The notes under the pieces were generated by a model. The model was not told where the DNA came from. It saw only the letters and a list, made by a program, of their open reading frames with translations, and did not search any database. A DNA stretch of 64,000 nucleotides, from NCBI GenBank assembly GCA_046295455.1, contig JBKBNI010000007.1:92742-156741 (forward strand), written 5' to 3'. Each line of letters begins with the position of its first letter. Position 1 is the stretch's first letter. Both the position numbers and the translations under genes were made by a program. Source of the stretch: Thermaurantimonas sp046295455 (lineage in GTDB: Bacteria; Bacteroidota; Bacteroidia; Flavobacteriales; Schleiferiaceae). This document shows, piece by piece, positions 8,777-17,938 of this stretch.

Positions 8777-11578
8777 CTACAAACCAGCTACAGCAAGCTT
8801 CTTGGAGAGGTATCGCGCTGTGTAGGAGCGTTCACACTGGACTAAATCCTCCGGTGTACCTTCGAATAGGAGTTCTCCCCCCTCTGTACCCCCTTCAGGG
8901 CCAAGGTCGATGATCCAATCGGCGCATTTTATTACGTCGGGGTGGTGCTCTATGACTACAAGTGTATGGCCTTTTGCAATCAGAGCATTAAATGCATCCA
9001 GAAGTTTTTTTACGTCATGGAAGTGCAAACCTGTTGTAGGCTCATCAAAAATGAAGAGTGTAGGCAGTTGTGTATTCCCCTGGGAGAGAAAGGTCGCAAG
9101 TTTCAGCCTTTGTGCTTCGCCTCCGCTGAGGGTGCTTCCGGGTTGGCCGAGTTTTACGTATCCCAGACCTACATCCAGCAGTGGTTTCATCTGCCCGGCT
9201 ATTTTATCAGATCCATTCTTCCTGAAAAAATCATAGGCATCATCGATGGTCATTTCGAGTATGTCAAATATGGATTTTCCATTTACCTTGACTTCCAGTA
9301 CATCTTTTTTGTAGCGTTTGCCGTTACACTCTTCGCATACCAGGTGTACATCTGCCATAAATTGCATATCTACCGTGATGATGCCCTCTCCCTCGCATGT
9401 TTCACATCGACCTCCTGGCACATTGAATGAAAAATGCCTAGCAGAATAGCCCCGGAGTTTTGATAACTTCTGACTGGCAAATAGTTCCCGAATGCCATCG
9501 AAGGCCTTAATATAGGTGATCGGATTGCTTCGTGAGGATTTTCCGATCGGATTTTGATCCACAAATTCTACGTTTTGAATATACTTCCCAGGCAGATGTA
9601 TTGCCTTGTGCAGACCTGGCTTGTTGCCAGGTCGATCCAGAGCTCTGAGTACAGCCGGATGCAGAATGTCATTGATCAAGCTTGATTTTCCTGAGCCGCT
9701 CACACCGGTCACAGCATTGAGGCATCCGACCGCCAGCCGAGCAGTGATGGACTTCAGGTTGTTTTGATAAGCTTCTTCTATGACGATATAGTCCAGTGGG
9801 CGACGTCGGACTTTCGGGATTTCGATTTCCAATTTTCCGGTCAGATATTTGGCGGTAAGACTGCCAGTTTCAGTGTTGAGTTCTGACGGTTCCCCTGCAA
9901 AAACAATTTCTCCTCCCAGACTTCCGGCGCCCGGACCCATGTCAATGAGGTATTCCGAAGCCAGTATTACATCTTCGTCGTGTTCGACTACTATAACCGT
10001 ATTTCCGAGGCTTTTAAGCCGCTTAAGTATTGAAATGAGTCTTTCTGTATCTCGGCTGTGCAGTCCTATACTCGGCTCATCGAGAATATAGATTGAGCCC
10101 ACCAGACTGCTGCCGAGTGCTGTAGTAAGCTGAATTCGCTGAGTCTCCCCTCCCGATAGCGTATCGCTCCGGCGATTGAGGGTAAGATATCCAAGGCCAA
10201 CATCGCACAGGTAACGCAGTCGGGAATTGATTTCGGTAAGCAGGCGATCGGTAATTTTCTTTTCATGGGCTTCAAACTGCCAGTTTTCCGTAAGACTCAG
10301 CAGGTCTCGGACCTGCATGTGAACCAGATCGGCGATGGTGTGCTCCTTGACCTTAACATAGAGGGCTTCTTTTCTCAGCCGACATCCCTTACAGTCTGGA
10401 CATACCGTACGCCCTCTGTATCGCGAGAGCAGCACCCTGTATTGAATTTTATGAAGGTTGGCCTCCAGCTCGTTGAAAAAATCATGGATACCCTTAAAGT
10501 AGCGTGTGCCGTGCCAAAGCATTTCTTTCTGTTCGGCGGTGAGCATTCGGTAGGGTCTGTGAATCGGCAATCCGGAACGCTCGGCTCCACTCACCACTTG
10601 TGCCAGCCATGTGCGCATCCCTTCTGTACGCCATGGAGCCACACATCCGTCAAAAACCGAAATATTTTGGTCCGGGATGACCAGATTTTCATCGATACCG
10701 ATTACGCTTCCCCATCCCTCGCAGGTAGGGCATGCCCCGTATGGGGTGTTAAAACTAAACAGGTGAGGGCTCGGCTCCTCAAACTGAATGCCGTCTTCAG
10801 CAAATTCGTTGGAAAATTCGCAGGTGTACTCCGGATGATCGGGAAAGATGACTGTACATCGGCCCCGACCTTCAAAAAAAGCCGTTTGTACCGAATCGGC
10901 CAGTCGGTTAGCTTCTTCTTCATTGATACGGCCTGTCACTCCGCGGTCAACGACCACATGTAGTGCATCTTCTTCCGATGGTTTATAATCTGTTATTCTC
11001 ACAACTTCTTCTCCATTCCACAATCTTGCAAATCCTTGCTGCCTGAGAATATTCAGACTCTCGGCTATGCTCCGGCCGGACAATGGTCGGTGAATGAAGA
11101 CCAGAAGGTAGCGAAGTTCATCATTGATTCCGATGAGATAATCAACTACATCTGATACAGTATGTCGCTTTACAATTTTTCCGCTTACTGGTGAATAGGT
11201 TTTCCCTACACGGGCAAATAGCAATTTCAGGTAATCATAAATTTCAGTGCTGGTACCTACTGTACTCCTCGAATTTCGGCTTGAAACTTTCTGCTGGATG
11301 GCAATGGCCGGGGCAAGTCCGGATATGGAATCAACTTCCGGCTTTGTGAGCTTGCCGGTAAACTGCCTTGCGTACGAAGAGAGACTTTCTACATATCGCC
11401 TCTGCCCCTCTGCATAAAGCGTATCGAATGCCAATGACGATTTACCACTGCCTGAGACCCCGGTTATTACCACAAACTTCGCTCTTGGTATGGAGACAGA
11501 TACATTTTTAAGATTGTGCATGCGGGCGCCCTTGATGGTGATATACTCTTTTCCTTCCCGCAATTGTTTTTCAGCCAT
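8777..11578 (-). CDS. uvrA: UvrABC excinuclease subunit A
   Basis: 933 residues, normal for UvrA. It has two ABC ATPase modules: Walker A motifs GVSGSGKSSLAFDTL near the N-terminus and GVSGSGKSSLINDIL near residue 640, signatures LSGGETQRIQL and LSGGEAQRLKLA, and Walker B strands IYILDEPSIGLH and LFIFDEPTTGLH. Zinc-binding CxxC pairs are seen (CPTCEGWGS, CPDCKG, CETCEGEG, CEECNGKRY). UvrA dimers find DNA damage and load UvrB in nucleotide excision repair. The gene stands alone, divergent from a sigma factor gene across 166 bases. Some minus-strand promoter signal is seen at 11605-11612. Confidence 0.98.
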   Translation of the reverse strand: MAEKQLREGKEYITIKGARMHNLKNVSVSIPRAKFVVITGVSGSGKSSLAFDTLYAEGQRRYVESLSSYARQFTGKLTKPEVDSISGLAPAIAIQQKVSSRNSRSTVGTSTEIYDYLKLLFARVGKTYSPVSGKIVKRHTVSDVVDYLIGINDELRYLLVFIHRPLSGRSIAESLNILRQQGFARLWNGEEVVRITDYKPSEEDALHVVVDRGVTGRINEEEANRLADSVQTAFFEGRGRCTVIFPDHPEYTCEFSNEFAEDGIQFEEPSPHLFSFNTPYGACPTCEGWGSVIGIDENLVIPDQNISVFDGCVAPWRTEGMRTWLAQVVSGAERSGLPIHRPYRMLTAEQKEMLWHGTRYFKGIHDFFNELEANLHKIQYRVLLSRYRGRTVCPDCKGCRLRKEALYVKVKEHTIADLVHMQVRDLLSLTENWQFEAHEKKITDRLLTEINSRLRYLCDVGLGYLTLNRRSDTLSGGETQRIQLTTALGSSLVGSIYILDEPSIGLHSRDTERLISILKRLKSLGNTVIVVEHDEDVILASEYLIDMGPGAGSLGGEIVFAGEPSELNTETGSLTAKYLTGKLEIEIPKVRRRPLDYIVIEEAYQNNLKSITARLAVGCLNAVTGVSGSGKSSLINDILHPAVLRALDRPGNKPGLHKAIHLPGKYIQNVEFVDQNPIGKSSRSNPITYIKAFDGIRELFASQKLSKLRGYSARHFSFNVPGGRCETCEGEGIITVDMQFMADVHLVCEECNGKRYKKDVLEVKVNGKSIFDILEMTIDDAYDFFRKNGSDKIAGQMKPLLDVGLGYVKLGQPGSTLSGGEAQRLKLATFLSQGNTQLPTLFIFDEPTTGLHFHDVKKLLDAFNALIAKGHTLVVIEHHPDVIKCADWIIDLGPEGGTEGGELLFEGTPEDLVQCERSYTARYLSKKLAVAGL

Positions 11579-11604
11579 TCTCTCCAGTAGATAAAAAATG
11601 AGAA

Positions 11605-11612
11605 CAAAATTA
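11605..11612 (-). promoter_or_regulatory. -7 box upstream of uvrA
   Basis: The minus strand reads TAATTTTG, matching TAnnTTTG, 26 bases before the uvrA ATG. No -33 element is seen at the normal distance. It lies next to the divergent sigma factor promoter, so the two genes share a control region. Confidence 0.4.
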
Positions 11613-11627
11613 TAAAACCCAACTTTG

Positions 11628-11657
11628 TTGAATTGTTTAATTAATCTTTTATCTTTG
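11628..11657 (+). promoter_or_regulatory. Promoter of the ECF sigma factor gene
   Basis: TTG at 11628-11630 and TATCTTTG at 11650-11657 are separated by 19 bases, a full match to the Bacteroidota primary promoter (TTG-N17-23-TAnnTTTG). The expected start of transcription near 11663 leaves a leader of about 80 bases. Confidence 0.7.
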
Positions 11658-11744
11658 TACTCATTTAATAAACCTGCGTCAGCCTATAGAATACCGCTAC
11701 TTCTTTATTATACAATGTGGTTCTAACATTTACAAGAAGTAGTT

Positions 11745-12344
11745 ATGGCTTACCAGGATTTGACTGACCATCAGTTGATAGAAAAATACATCGCCGGTGA
11801 TGAAAGTGCTTTTGCATCTCTGCTGGCGCGTCATGAGAAGAAGGTGTATCAATACATTCTCTCCAAAGTCAAAGATGAAAGTCTGGCAGACGACCTGTTT
11901 CAGGATGTATTTATAAAAGTGATCAACACACTTAAACTCGGCCGATACACCGAAGAGGGAAAATTCATTCACTGGGTACTCCGTATATCCCATAACTATG
12001 TGATTGACTACTTCAGAAAGTCCAATCGGGTGACCTTTGTCAGCCAGACCCATGATCAAAAATCTATTTTTTCGCGCATCAAAGCCAGTGTACCAAGTTG
12101 GGAATCCCAGGTGATCTCTGAGCAGACGGAGATTGATTTAAAAAAACTGATCTCGATGCTTCCCGAAGAGCAGAGACATGTGCTTGAAATGCGGATCTAC
12201 GAAGATCTGAGCTTTAGAGAGATCGCTGAGGTCACGTCTGTAAGTATCAACACTGCATTGGGCAGAATGAGGTATGCACTGATCAATCTCCGAAAATTGA
12301 TTGAAAAATATAAGGTCAATATTGAATTGCCGGTTGTAGACTGA
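11745..12344 (+). CDS. Sigma-70 family RNA polymerase sigma factor (ECF-type)
   Basis: 199 residues. Region 2 is at about residues 28-95 (ADDLFQDVFIKVINTL, FIHWVLRISHNYVIDYFRK) and region 4 at about 128-185 (LPEEQRHVLEMRIYEDLSFREIAEV, then the recognition helix SVSINTALGRMRYALINLRK). No region 1 or 3 is present, so it is of the ECF layout. No anti-sigma factor gene lies beside it: the neighbours are divergent uvrA and a convergent DUF6992-like gene 5 bases downstream. It carries a full housekeeping-type promoter. Its regulon cannot be told from the sequence. Confidence 0.93.
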   Translation: MAYQDLTDHQLIEKYIAGDESAFASLLARHEKKVYQYILSKVKDESLADDLFQDVFIKVINTLKLGRYTEEGKFIHWVLRISHNYVIDYFRKSNRVTFVSQTHDQKSIFSRIKASVPSWESQVISEQTEIDLKKLISMLPEEQRHVLEMRIYEDLSFREIAEVTSVSINTALGRMRYALINLRKLIEKYKVNIELPVVD

Positions 12345-12349
12345 TCGGA

Positions 12350-12937
12350 TTAAAAGCGAATTGCCATACCATTGTGCAGAGGCACTACACTCATTTGGCT
12401 TAACTGATTTTTTAGTAAAGTATTTCGCCTGTTTTTATACATCGAAAATTGATAAATGTCAAAAATGGCAAGAAATGCACCTTGTAAAATTAAAGAAGAC
12501 CCGAAGCCCCGAAGTCTGTCGGGATTTCCGGAGTTTTCAGAATTTGCAAGTGATCTCATGGCAATACCCGCCGTGATGTAGGCAAAGTCAAGGCCGGTAT
12601 TGAGCATTAGTGAGTTTTCGATTCCTATCAACCTTTGCGTGAGGTCATACAAATCCGGATCTTTAAGTGGTCTTGTGAGTAAATAACCTGCAGCTGCTAT
12701 GCCCAGGTTTACAGCGTTCCACCCTACATTCATTTGGTGAAAGTATTTGGTGCTACCTGTCGAGGTAAGATTTCCATAGATGCCTGTTCCAATATTGGCC
12801 AATGCCCATCCGCCGAGTATGAGCATGTTGTTTTTTGAAGTGCGTACTCTCCATACATCCGTATCTGCTATTGAATACTGGGATTTAGCAAGCATCGGTA
12901 TGATCACAAGCACCATCAGAGAAATCCTGATTTTCAT
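12350..12937 (-). CDS. Probable DUF6992-family membrane protein
   Basis: 195 residues with an N-terminal signal or first membrane segment (MKIRISLMVLVIIPMLAKS) followed by several hydrophobic stretches: LILGGWALANIGTGIYG, VNLGIAAAGYLL, FAYITAGIAMRS and LILQGAFLAIFDIYQF. The glycine and alanine pattern and the K-Y-F-H-Q-M-N box recall a Bacteroidota family of unknown function that I remember as DUF6992; this assignment is from memory. It is the last gene after purN and rnhA, 3 bases behind rnhA, and converges on the sigma factor gene. Function unknown. Confidence 0.65.
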   Translation of the reverse strand: MKIRISLMVLVIIPMLAKSQYSIADTDVWRVRTSKNNMLILGGWALANIGTGIYGNLTSTGSTKYFHQMNVGWNAVNLGIAAAGYLLTRPLKDPDLYDLTQRLIGIENSLMLNTGLDFAYITAGIAMRSLANSENSGNPDRLRGFGSSLILQGAFLAIFDIYQFSMYKNRRNTLLKNQLSQMSVVPLHNGMAIRF

Positions 12938-12940
12938 GTT

Positions 12941-13420
12941 TTAATTGAGGTTTAATGATTCTTCATAGTCAACATCTGATTCAGGATTAGGTTTAGAAAT
13001 ACTCTCGACGGCCAGTTGATCGCATCGCTCGTTGTAGGGATGATTGTTGTGCCCTTTAACCCAGTGAAAAGTAGGCCTCAGTCGCTGATAGAGTGCATCA
13101 AATTCCAGCCACAGGTCTTTGTTTTTTACCTTTTTCCAGCCCTTTTTTTTCCACCCGGCAAGCCAATTTTGATTAATGGCGTTTATGACGTAGGTCGAAT
13201 CTGAATATATTTCGATGGGGTAGTCTTCTGATTTGATTGCCTTGAGCGCATCGATCACTGCCAGCAGTTCCATCCTGTTGTTGGTCGTGAGCCTGAAGTG
13301 TCTTGTAAGGGTAAGCTCTTTTCCTTTATATGTGAGAATGGCGGCATAGGCTCCCGGCCCTGGGTTGCCGGAGCACGCGCCATCTGTGTATATCCGTATG
13401 ACTGAATTCTGGTCAGTCAT
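12941..13420 (-). CDS. rnhA: Ribonuclease HI
   Basis: 159 residues, normal for RNase HI. The active site is complete: Asp in IYTDGACSGNPGPG, Glu in NRMELLAVI, Asp in IYSDSTYVI, and the C-terminal Asp in NERCDQLAVE; the basic handle KKKGWKKVKNKDLW and VKGHNNH are also present. It degrades the RNA strand of RNA-DNA hybrids in the cytoplasm, removing R-loops and primers. It has no N-terminal hybrid-binding domain. Its ATG overlaps the end of purN by 8 bases, so the two are translated together. Confidence 0.97.
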   Translation of the reverse strand: MTDQNSVIRIYTDGACSGNPGPGAYAAILTYKGKELTLTRHFRLTTNNRMELLAVIDALKAIKSEDYPIEIYSDSTYVINAINQNWLAGWKKKGWKKVKNKDLWLEFDALYQRLRPTFHWVKGHNNHPYNERCDQLAVESISKPNPESDVDYEESLNLN

Positions 13421-13985
13421 CCATGTCCTGTAAGAGCGATTCTATGACGCCAGGATAATGCGCATGCTCGAGTTGTTGAACTTTATATGCTACTTCCTCA
13501 GGGGTGTCTTCGGGATCTATATCCACAGTAGCCTGGAAGATGATTTCACCCTCATCATAATCTTCGGTGAGGTAGTGTATAGTGATGCCGGTCTCTTCTT
13601 CTTCATTTTCGACTACCGCTTCATGTACCTTCATTCCATACATGCCTTCTCCTCCGTAGTCCGGCAGCAGAGCCGGATGAATGTTTACGATCCGACGTTC
13701 GTAAAACTGTAGTATGTTTGAAGGAATCTTTTTTAAAAATCCGGCCAAAGCGATGAAATCAACTTTCGCGGCCCGAAGACGAGATAGTACTGTGCCGTTC
13801 TCCAATTCCTCCTGATCAAAGATCAACACAGGAATACCTAGTTTTTTCATACGGTCAATTACCCCGGCTTTTTTATTGTTTGTGCATACAAGGGTTACTC
13901 TACCAATGTCACTGTCCATAAAATGACGTGCAATCTTTTCGGCATTGCTTCCACTTCCCGAAGCAAATACAGCGATACGCTTCAT
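13413..13985 (-). CDS. purN: Phosphoribosylglycinamide formyltransferase
   Basis: 190 residues. The start FASGSGSNAEKI is the phosphate-binding loop of GAR transformylase, NIHPALLP carries the catalytic Asn and His, and the GITIHYLTEDYDEGEII block near residue 140 supplies the catalytic Asp. It transfers formyl from 10-formyl-tetrahydrofolate to GAR in the third step of purine synthesis, in the cytoplasm. It heads the purN-rnhA-DUF6992-like unit and has a good promoter directly upstream. No other purine gene is in the window. Confidence 0.96.
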   Translation of the reverse strand: MKRIAVFASGSGSNAEKIARHFMDSDIGRVTLVCTNNKKAGVIDRMKKLGIPVLIFDQEELENGTVLSRLRAAKVDFIALAGFLKKIPSNILQFYERRIVNIHPALLPDYGGEGMYGMKVHEAVVENEEEETGITIHYLTEDYDEGEIIFQATVDIDPEDTPEEVAYKVQQLEHAHYPGVIESLLQDMDD

Positions 13986-14005
13986 TCAAGATATTATAAT
14001 TTGGA

Positions 14006-14034
14006 CAAAAGTAGTATTTTCAGGATTTGTGCAA
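14006..14034 (-). promoter_or_regulatory. Promoter of the purN operon
   Basis: On the minus strand TTG (bases 14034-14032) is followed after 18 bases by TACTTTTG (14013-14006), a full match to the phylum consensus. Transcription should start close to 14000, about 15 bases before the purN ATG. Confidence 0.7.
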
Positions 14035-17000
14035 TTCACCACTCACCAGTTTTTTTAGCAATGTGAGCAAATGATTCATATCCATTGGTTTCTTGATAAA
14101 GGCATTGAAACCAATGGAATTACATTTTTCAAGAGTCTCCGGAAGTACATCAGCCGTGACCGCTGCCATAGGCACGGAGTGCTCAGTCGGAAAGCCAGAA
14201 CTTGCCCGAATGAGTTCCGCAGCCTTAAATCCGTCCATCTCAGGCATATGTAGATCCATTAAAATCAGGTCGTAGTGCTTTTCAGCGACTTTTTGCAATA
14301 CTTCAACTCCATTGTTAGCCACTTCAAGTGCAAATCCGAATCGGTTGAGAATGGTAATCATCAGTCTTTGATTCACGGGATTATCTTCCGCTATGAGAAT
14401 ATTAAAATTTTTATGCGATTCCGAATAGAAGATTTCATTGTTTTTAGAAGGTCCAGTCTGAATATTTGGAGTAGTTTCTGTATATTTTATTTTATGAATT
14501 CTGACCGGAATATTTACATAAAAAATGGTACCGACATCTTTGGTCGATTCAAAATGTATAGTTCCCTTGAGTAGCTGTACAAAGCTTCTGGTAATGGACA
14601 GACCAAGTCCTGTACCTCCGAATTCCCGGCTTATGTTTGAATTTTCCTGTTCGAAGGAGTTGAAGATTCTTTCTTTAAACTGATCAGAGATACCTATTCC
14701 GGTGTCGTGAATTTCGATAATCAGTGTGTCGTCATTGGATATGGATACCTTCATTCTGACTCCACCGAATTTTGTAAATTTAATAGCATTGGATAAGAGA
14801 TTATTTAGTATCTGGTGGACAAGGGTTTGATCTGTTTCTACCAAAATGTCTTTTTCAAAATCTTTTTCAATTTTAAAATAAATGTTTTTTTCCTTTGCTT
14901 TTAATTTAAAAATGGATTCGATTGAACTAATGAAATCATTTAATTCAAAAACAATAAAATTGACAGGAAATTTACCTTGTTGCAGTTTTGAAAAATCAAG
15001 TATATCATTGATTAGATTGAGTAGATTTTTTGCCGAAAATAAAATCGTCTGAGTGAATTCTAATGTTTTTTCATCCAAAGGCTCCTGCATCATCAGCTCA
15101 CTAAACCCAATGATTGCATTGAGTGGTGTGCGTATCTCGTGGCTCATATTGCTCAAAAACTTAGATTTTGCCTCCGAAGCCTTTTGTACTTCATGATTTA
15201 GTTCAATGAGTTTTGACTGAATGTTTTTAATTTGGGTAATATCCACACCTATGCCGAGTATACAACGTTCGCCATCCAGATAAAAAGGTATTTTGTGCGT
15301 GAGATACCAATAGGTTGCGCCATTATTATCCGTATATGTTTCTTCAAAAATGTGTAACTCATTTGAGTCTAATACCTTTTTGTCATTAAGCCTCCAAATC
15401 AACAATTCTTCTTGATTAGCACCTAAGTTTTCCGGTTTTTTATCAATGATATCCGATGGATCGTCATATCCAAATAAACGCGCAGTTGCTTTGTTGGCCA
15501 TACAAATGGTACCATCGGATTTTTTGATGTAGATGAGGGTAGGGCTAATGTCTAAAATTTTTTTATTCAGTTCGGTTTGCTTGCGTAGTTCTATTTGGGA
15601 ATGAATCTTTTCTGTAACATCAAGTGAATATCCAAGTATCAGGTGTTCGTCATTATCAATCTTAATGATTCTTTTGCCACCGTATATATATTCTATCCCC
15701 CATGGAGTATCCAATTTATCTTCAAAAAGATATTCACCTTTTTCGAAGACGATTTTATCTGTTTTTCTGTATTCTTCAGCAAGCCTTTTTGGGTAAATTT
15801 CATAATCTGTTTTTCCAACAAAATCGGATTCAGTAATTCCGATATACTTAAGTGTTTTAGCATTGGCAAATATGTATGTTCCTTGGATGCTTTTGAGAAA
15901 GACGCTCACCGGTAAGTTGTTTAGAATTTCCTTATACAGCTTTTTCTGCTTTTCTAATTCTAATTCTGCCTTTTTTTGAGATGTAATATCTGTCCCATAT
16001 CCTAGCAAAAACTCCAAGGTGTCTTCTCCATTATAAAATGGTTTAATTCTTCTTAGGTAATATTTCTTTTCTCCGTTTTCGATGAATTCTTCCGTCCACT
16101 CAATTTGTTGTTTGGATTCAATGGCAGTCAATTTTCGATTTTCCCTTATTTTTAGAACTTCTTTAGATAAGTTTCGAAGTTCGAAGTATTCTTCATCTGT
16201 TTTACCAATTATCCATTTTCGTCTTTGCTCATCTTTTACTGCATACTTATTAACGAATGTGTACCTTAAATCCTTATCAAAAACAACTACATCCGAAGGT
16301 ATAACGTTCATAATACTTTCATAGAATTCTTTTTGCTTTTCTAGTTCTCTGTTTTTTTCTGCAATCAATGAAATATCTAATATATATATCCGTATAATCT
16401 CTCCTAAGGGATTTTTTTTACCATAAAATTTATAGATTTTGTTTTGGTATTTCAATTCTGTTTCAGTGCTCACATCATCAAAGACATTGATGGCAAAATC
16501 CATCCACGCATGAGGAATATACTGACCTTTATTTATTCCAAATTCCTGAATAAAAACATGGTTAGCATACAAGATAATTCCATTATAATTGATTTCAAAT
16601 ATTGGTATCGGACTCTCTTCTGCTATGGCAGCCAGTCTGTTGGTATTTATCAGCAGGTTTTTGTATTCAGTCTGGTCTGAGATGATAATGATGATAGATT
16701 GAATAGTATTTTGGACTTCTACCGGTAAGTAATGAAGCCTGATCCAGAAATCATTACCATTTTTTAAGACAACTTTTTTTTCTGTTATGGTCTGTTGCCC
16801 ATTAAAAGCTAAATCAATAGCTTTCTTCACACGATCTATATCTTCATCAAACGTAAATTCAAAGATGCTTTCCCCCTCTTCAATATTTTTGTCAAAAAGG
16901 GCCTTTACAATAGCTGTAAATCGATTGTTAAATGATATAATATTGTAGTCTCTGTCAATTTGAATAATTAATTGTGGAATTGATTCCATAATTGTATAAA

Positions 17001-17541
17001 CATTCGCTTTATTCTCAACAAGCGCTTTTTCTCTCCTATAATTTTTATATGAAATAATGCCCAATAAATAACTTAATAACAAGAAGGATAAAATAAAATT
17101 TAAAAGATAAAATATTTTATTTTCAAGTGTAAATACTACATTGGTTTTAAACGAAAAAAATATAATAATTAGAATGAATGAAATAAATATAATGAATGAT
17201 ATGATACGTCGAAATACTCTTTCATTATTTAAAATTAAAACAAATGTGTACCCTATCAATGGATAAATATATAAACTCACACCATTTAAATCTTGTTTGT
17301 TTGATACCGATGCAACAATAATTCCTGCAATTGATGTAAAAAAGATTATTCGTGCGATGTTATACTGATTGTAGTAAGTAAGTCCAAATGAAACCAGCAT
17401 CATTAAGACTAAAAATGCAGCAAAATAGGCTACGTCATGTATGCCAAGAATGTATATAACCGGTGTATATAGGGCTATGGAAACAGCTGCAAAGAATGTA
17501 TATGAGCGAAGCAGTTTTTTTGTGAATGGAATTTCGTGCAT
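14020..17541 (-). CDS. Hybrid sensor histidine kinase/response regulator with five PAS-like domains
   Basis: 1173 residues. Residues 1-170 hold about six membrane helices. Then come five PAS-like sensor units (about 180-295, 300-395, 405-525, 535-650, 655-780; several end in the typical D-I-T/D-V-T-x-K/Q linker). A HisKA domain follows with the phosphorylated His801 in NMSHEIRTPLN, a HATPase domain (NLLSNAIKFT, IEIHDTGIGI, FGGTGLGLSI), and a C-terminal receiver whose Asp1096 lies in LILMDLHMPEMDG. It senses through membrane and PAS modules and passes phosphate within one chain. No separate response regulator is adjacent, so the output partner is unknown. The gene, above all its 5' half, is visibly more A+T rich than its neighbours, which may mean transfer or relaxed codon use. 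Confidence 0.93.
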   Translation of the reverse strand: MHEIPFTKKLLRSYTFFAAVSIALYTPVIYILGIHDVAYFAAFLVLMMLVSFGLTYYNQYNIARIIFFTSIAGIIVASVSNKQDLNGVSLYIYPLIGYTFVLILNNERVFRRIISFIIFISFILIIIFFSFKTNVVFTLENKIFYLLNFILSFLLLSYLLGIISYKNYRREKALVENKANVYTIMESIPQLIIQIDRDYNIISFNNRFTAIVKALFDKNIEEGESIFEFTFDEDIDRVKKAIDLAFNGQQTITEKKVVLKNGNDFWIRLHYLPVEVQNTIQSIIIIISDQTEYKNLLINTNRLAAIAEESPIPIFEINYNGIILYANHVFIQEFGINKGQYIPHAWMDFAINVFDDVSTETELKYQNKIYKFYGKKNPLGEIIRIYILDISLIAEKNRELEKQKEFYESIMNVIPSDVVVFDKDLRYTFVNKYAVKDEQRRKWIIGKTDEEYFELRNLSKEVLKIRENRKLTAIESKQQIEWTEEFIENGEKKYYLRRIKPFYNGEDTLEFLLGYGTDITSQKKAELELEKQKKLYKEILNNLPVSVFLKSIQGTYIFANAKTLKYIGITESDFVGKTDYEIYPKRLAEEYRKTDKIVFEKGEYLFEDKLDTPWGIEYIYGGKRIIKIDNDEHLILGYSLDVTEKIHSQIELRKQTELNKKILDISPTLIYIKKSDGTICMANKATARLFGYDDPSDIIDKKPENLGANQEELLIWRLNDKKVLDSNELHIFEETYTDNNGATYWYLTHKIPFYLDGERCILGIGVDITQIKNIQSKLIELNHEVQKASEAKSKFLSNMSHEIRTPLNAIIGFSELMMQEPLDEKTLEFTQTILFSAKNLLNLINDILDFSKLQQGKFPVNFIVFELNDFISSIESIFKLKAKEKNIYFKIEKDFEKDILVETDQTLVHQILNNLLSNAIKFTKFGGVRMKVSISNDDTLIIEIHDTGIGISDQFKERIFNSFEQENSNISREFGGTGLGLSITRSFVQLLKGTIHFESTKDVGTIFYVNIPVRIHKIKYTETTPNIQTGPSKNNEIFYSESHKNFNILIAEDNPVNQRLMITILNRFGFALEVANNGVEVLQKVAEKHYDLILMDLHMPEMDGFKAAELIRASSGFPTEHSVPMAAVTADVLPETLEKCNSIGFNAFIKKPMDMNHLLTLLKKLVSGELHKS

Positions 17542-17574
17542 GTATTAAAAATTCCTTTTTTAATCAAAAAAAAA

Positions 17575-17907
17575 TTATTTTGGATTAATAGATTCCTTTC
17601 CTTTAATAATATCAAAAAACATTATAAAGTCAGATGCCAAACTGTAACCGGGATATTTAAAGGTTGCAGGTTTGTTTTTTTCGAAAAAATAGTGTCCAAT
17701 CCATGCAAATCCATATCCAAGTAAAGGTATGATCGCAAAGTATACCCAATTTAAAGTAATTAAAAATGTAAAAAAGCTGATGATCACAAGGAAAGTCCCG
17801 ATGAAGTGCAGTAATCTGCATACAGGATGTTGATGTTCAGATAGGTAGTAAGGATAAAATTCACGTAGGGAAGTATAATTTTTTTCTGCTTTCATGGCTT
17901 TTTTCAT
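17575..17907 (-). CDS. Mpo1-like protein (DUF962)
   Basis: 110 residues from the ATG at 17907; a second ATG at 17895 is also possible. The pattern SLREFYPYYLSEHQHPVCRLLHFIGT, a central hydrophobic hairpin, then GYGFAWIGHYFFEKNKPATFKYP and SDFIMFFD is that of the DUF962/Mpo1 family, multi-membrane proteins. Yeast Mpo1 is an iron-dependent dioxygenase in alpha-oxidation of 2-hydroxy fatty acids; the conserved His residues needed for iron are present here (H in SEHQHP, LLHFIG, WIGHYF). Bacterial members are largely untested. It lies 33 bases upstream of the hybrid kinase start on the same strand, and may be co-transcribed with it. Confidence 0.85.
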   Translation of the reverse strand: MKKAMKAEKNYTSLREFYPYYLSEHQHPVCRLLHFIGTFLVIISFFTFLITLNWVYFAIIPLLGYGFAWIGHYFFEKNKPATFKYPGYSLASDFIMFFDIIKGKESINPK

Positions 17908-17938
17908 CTTTGTACAAATTTATAAAATTAATTAGGAT

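Noticed and set aside
10265..10963. Long open frame antisense to uvrA
   Set aside because: It lies entirely inside the well-conserved uvrA gene on the other strand and has no family features of its own.
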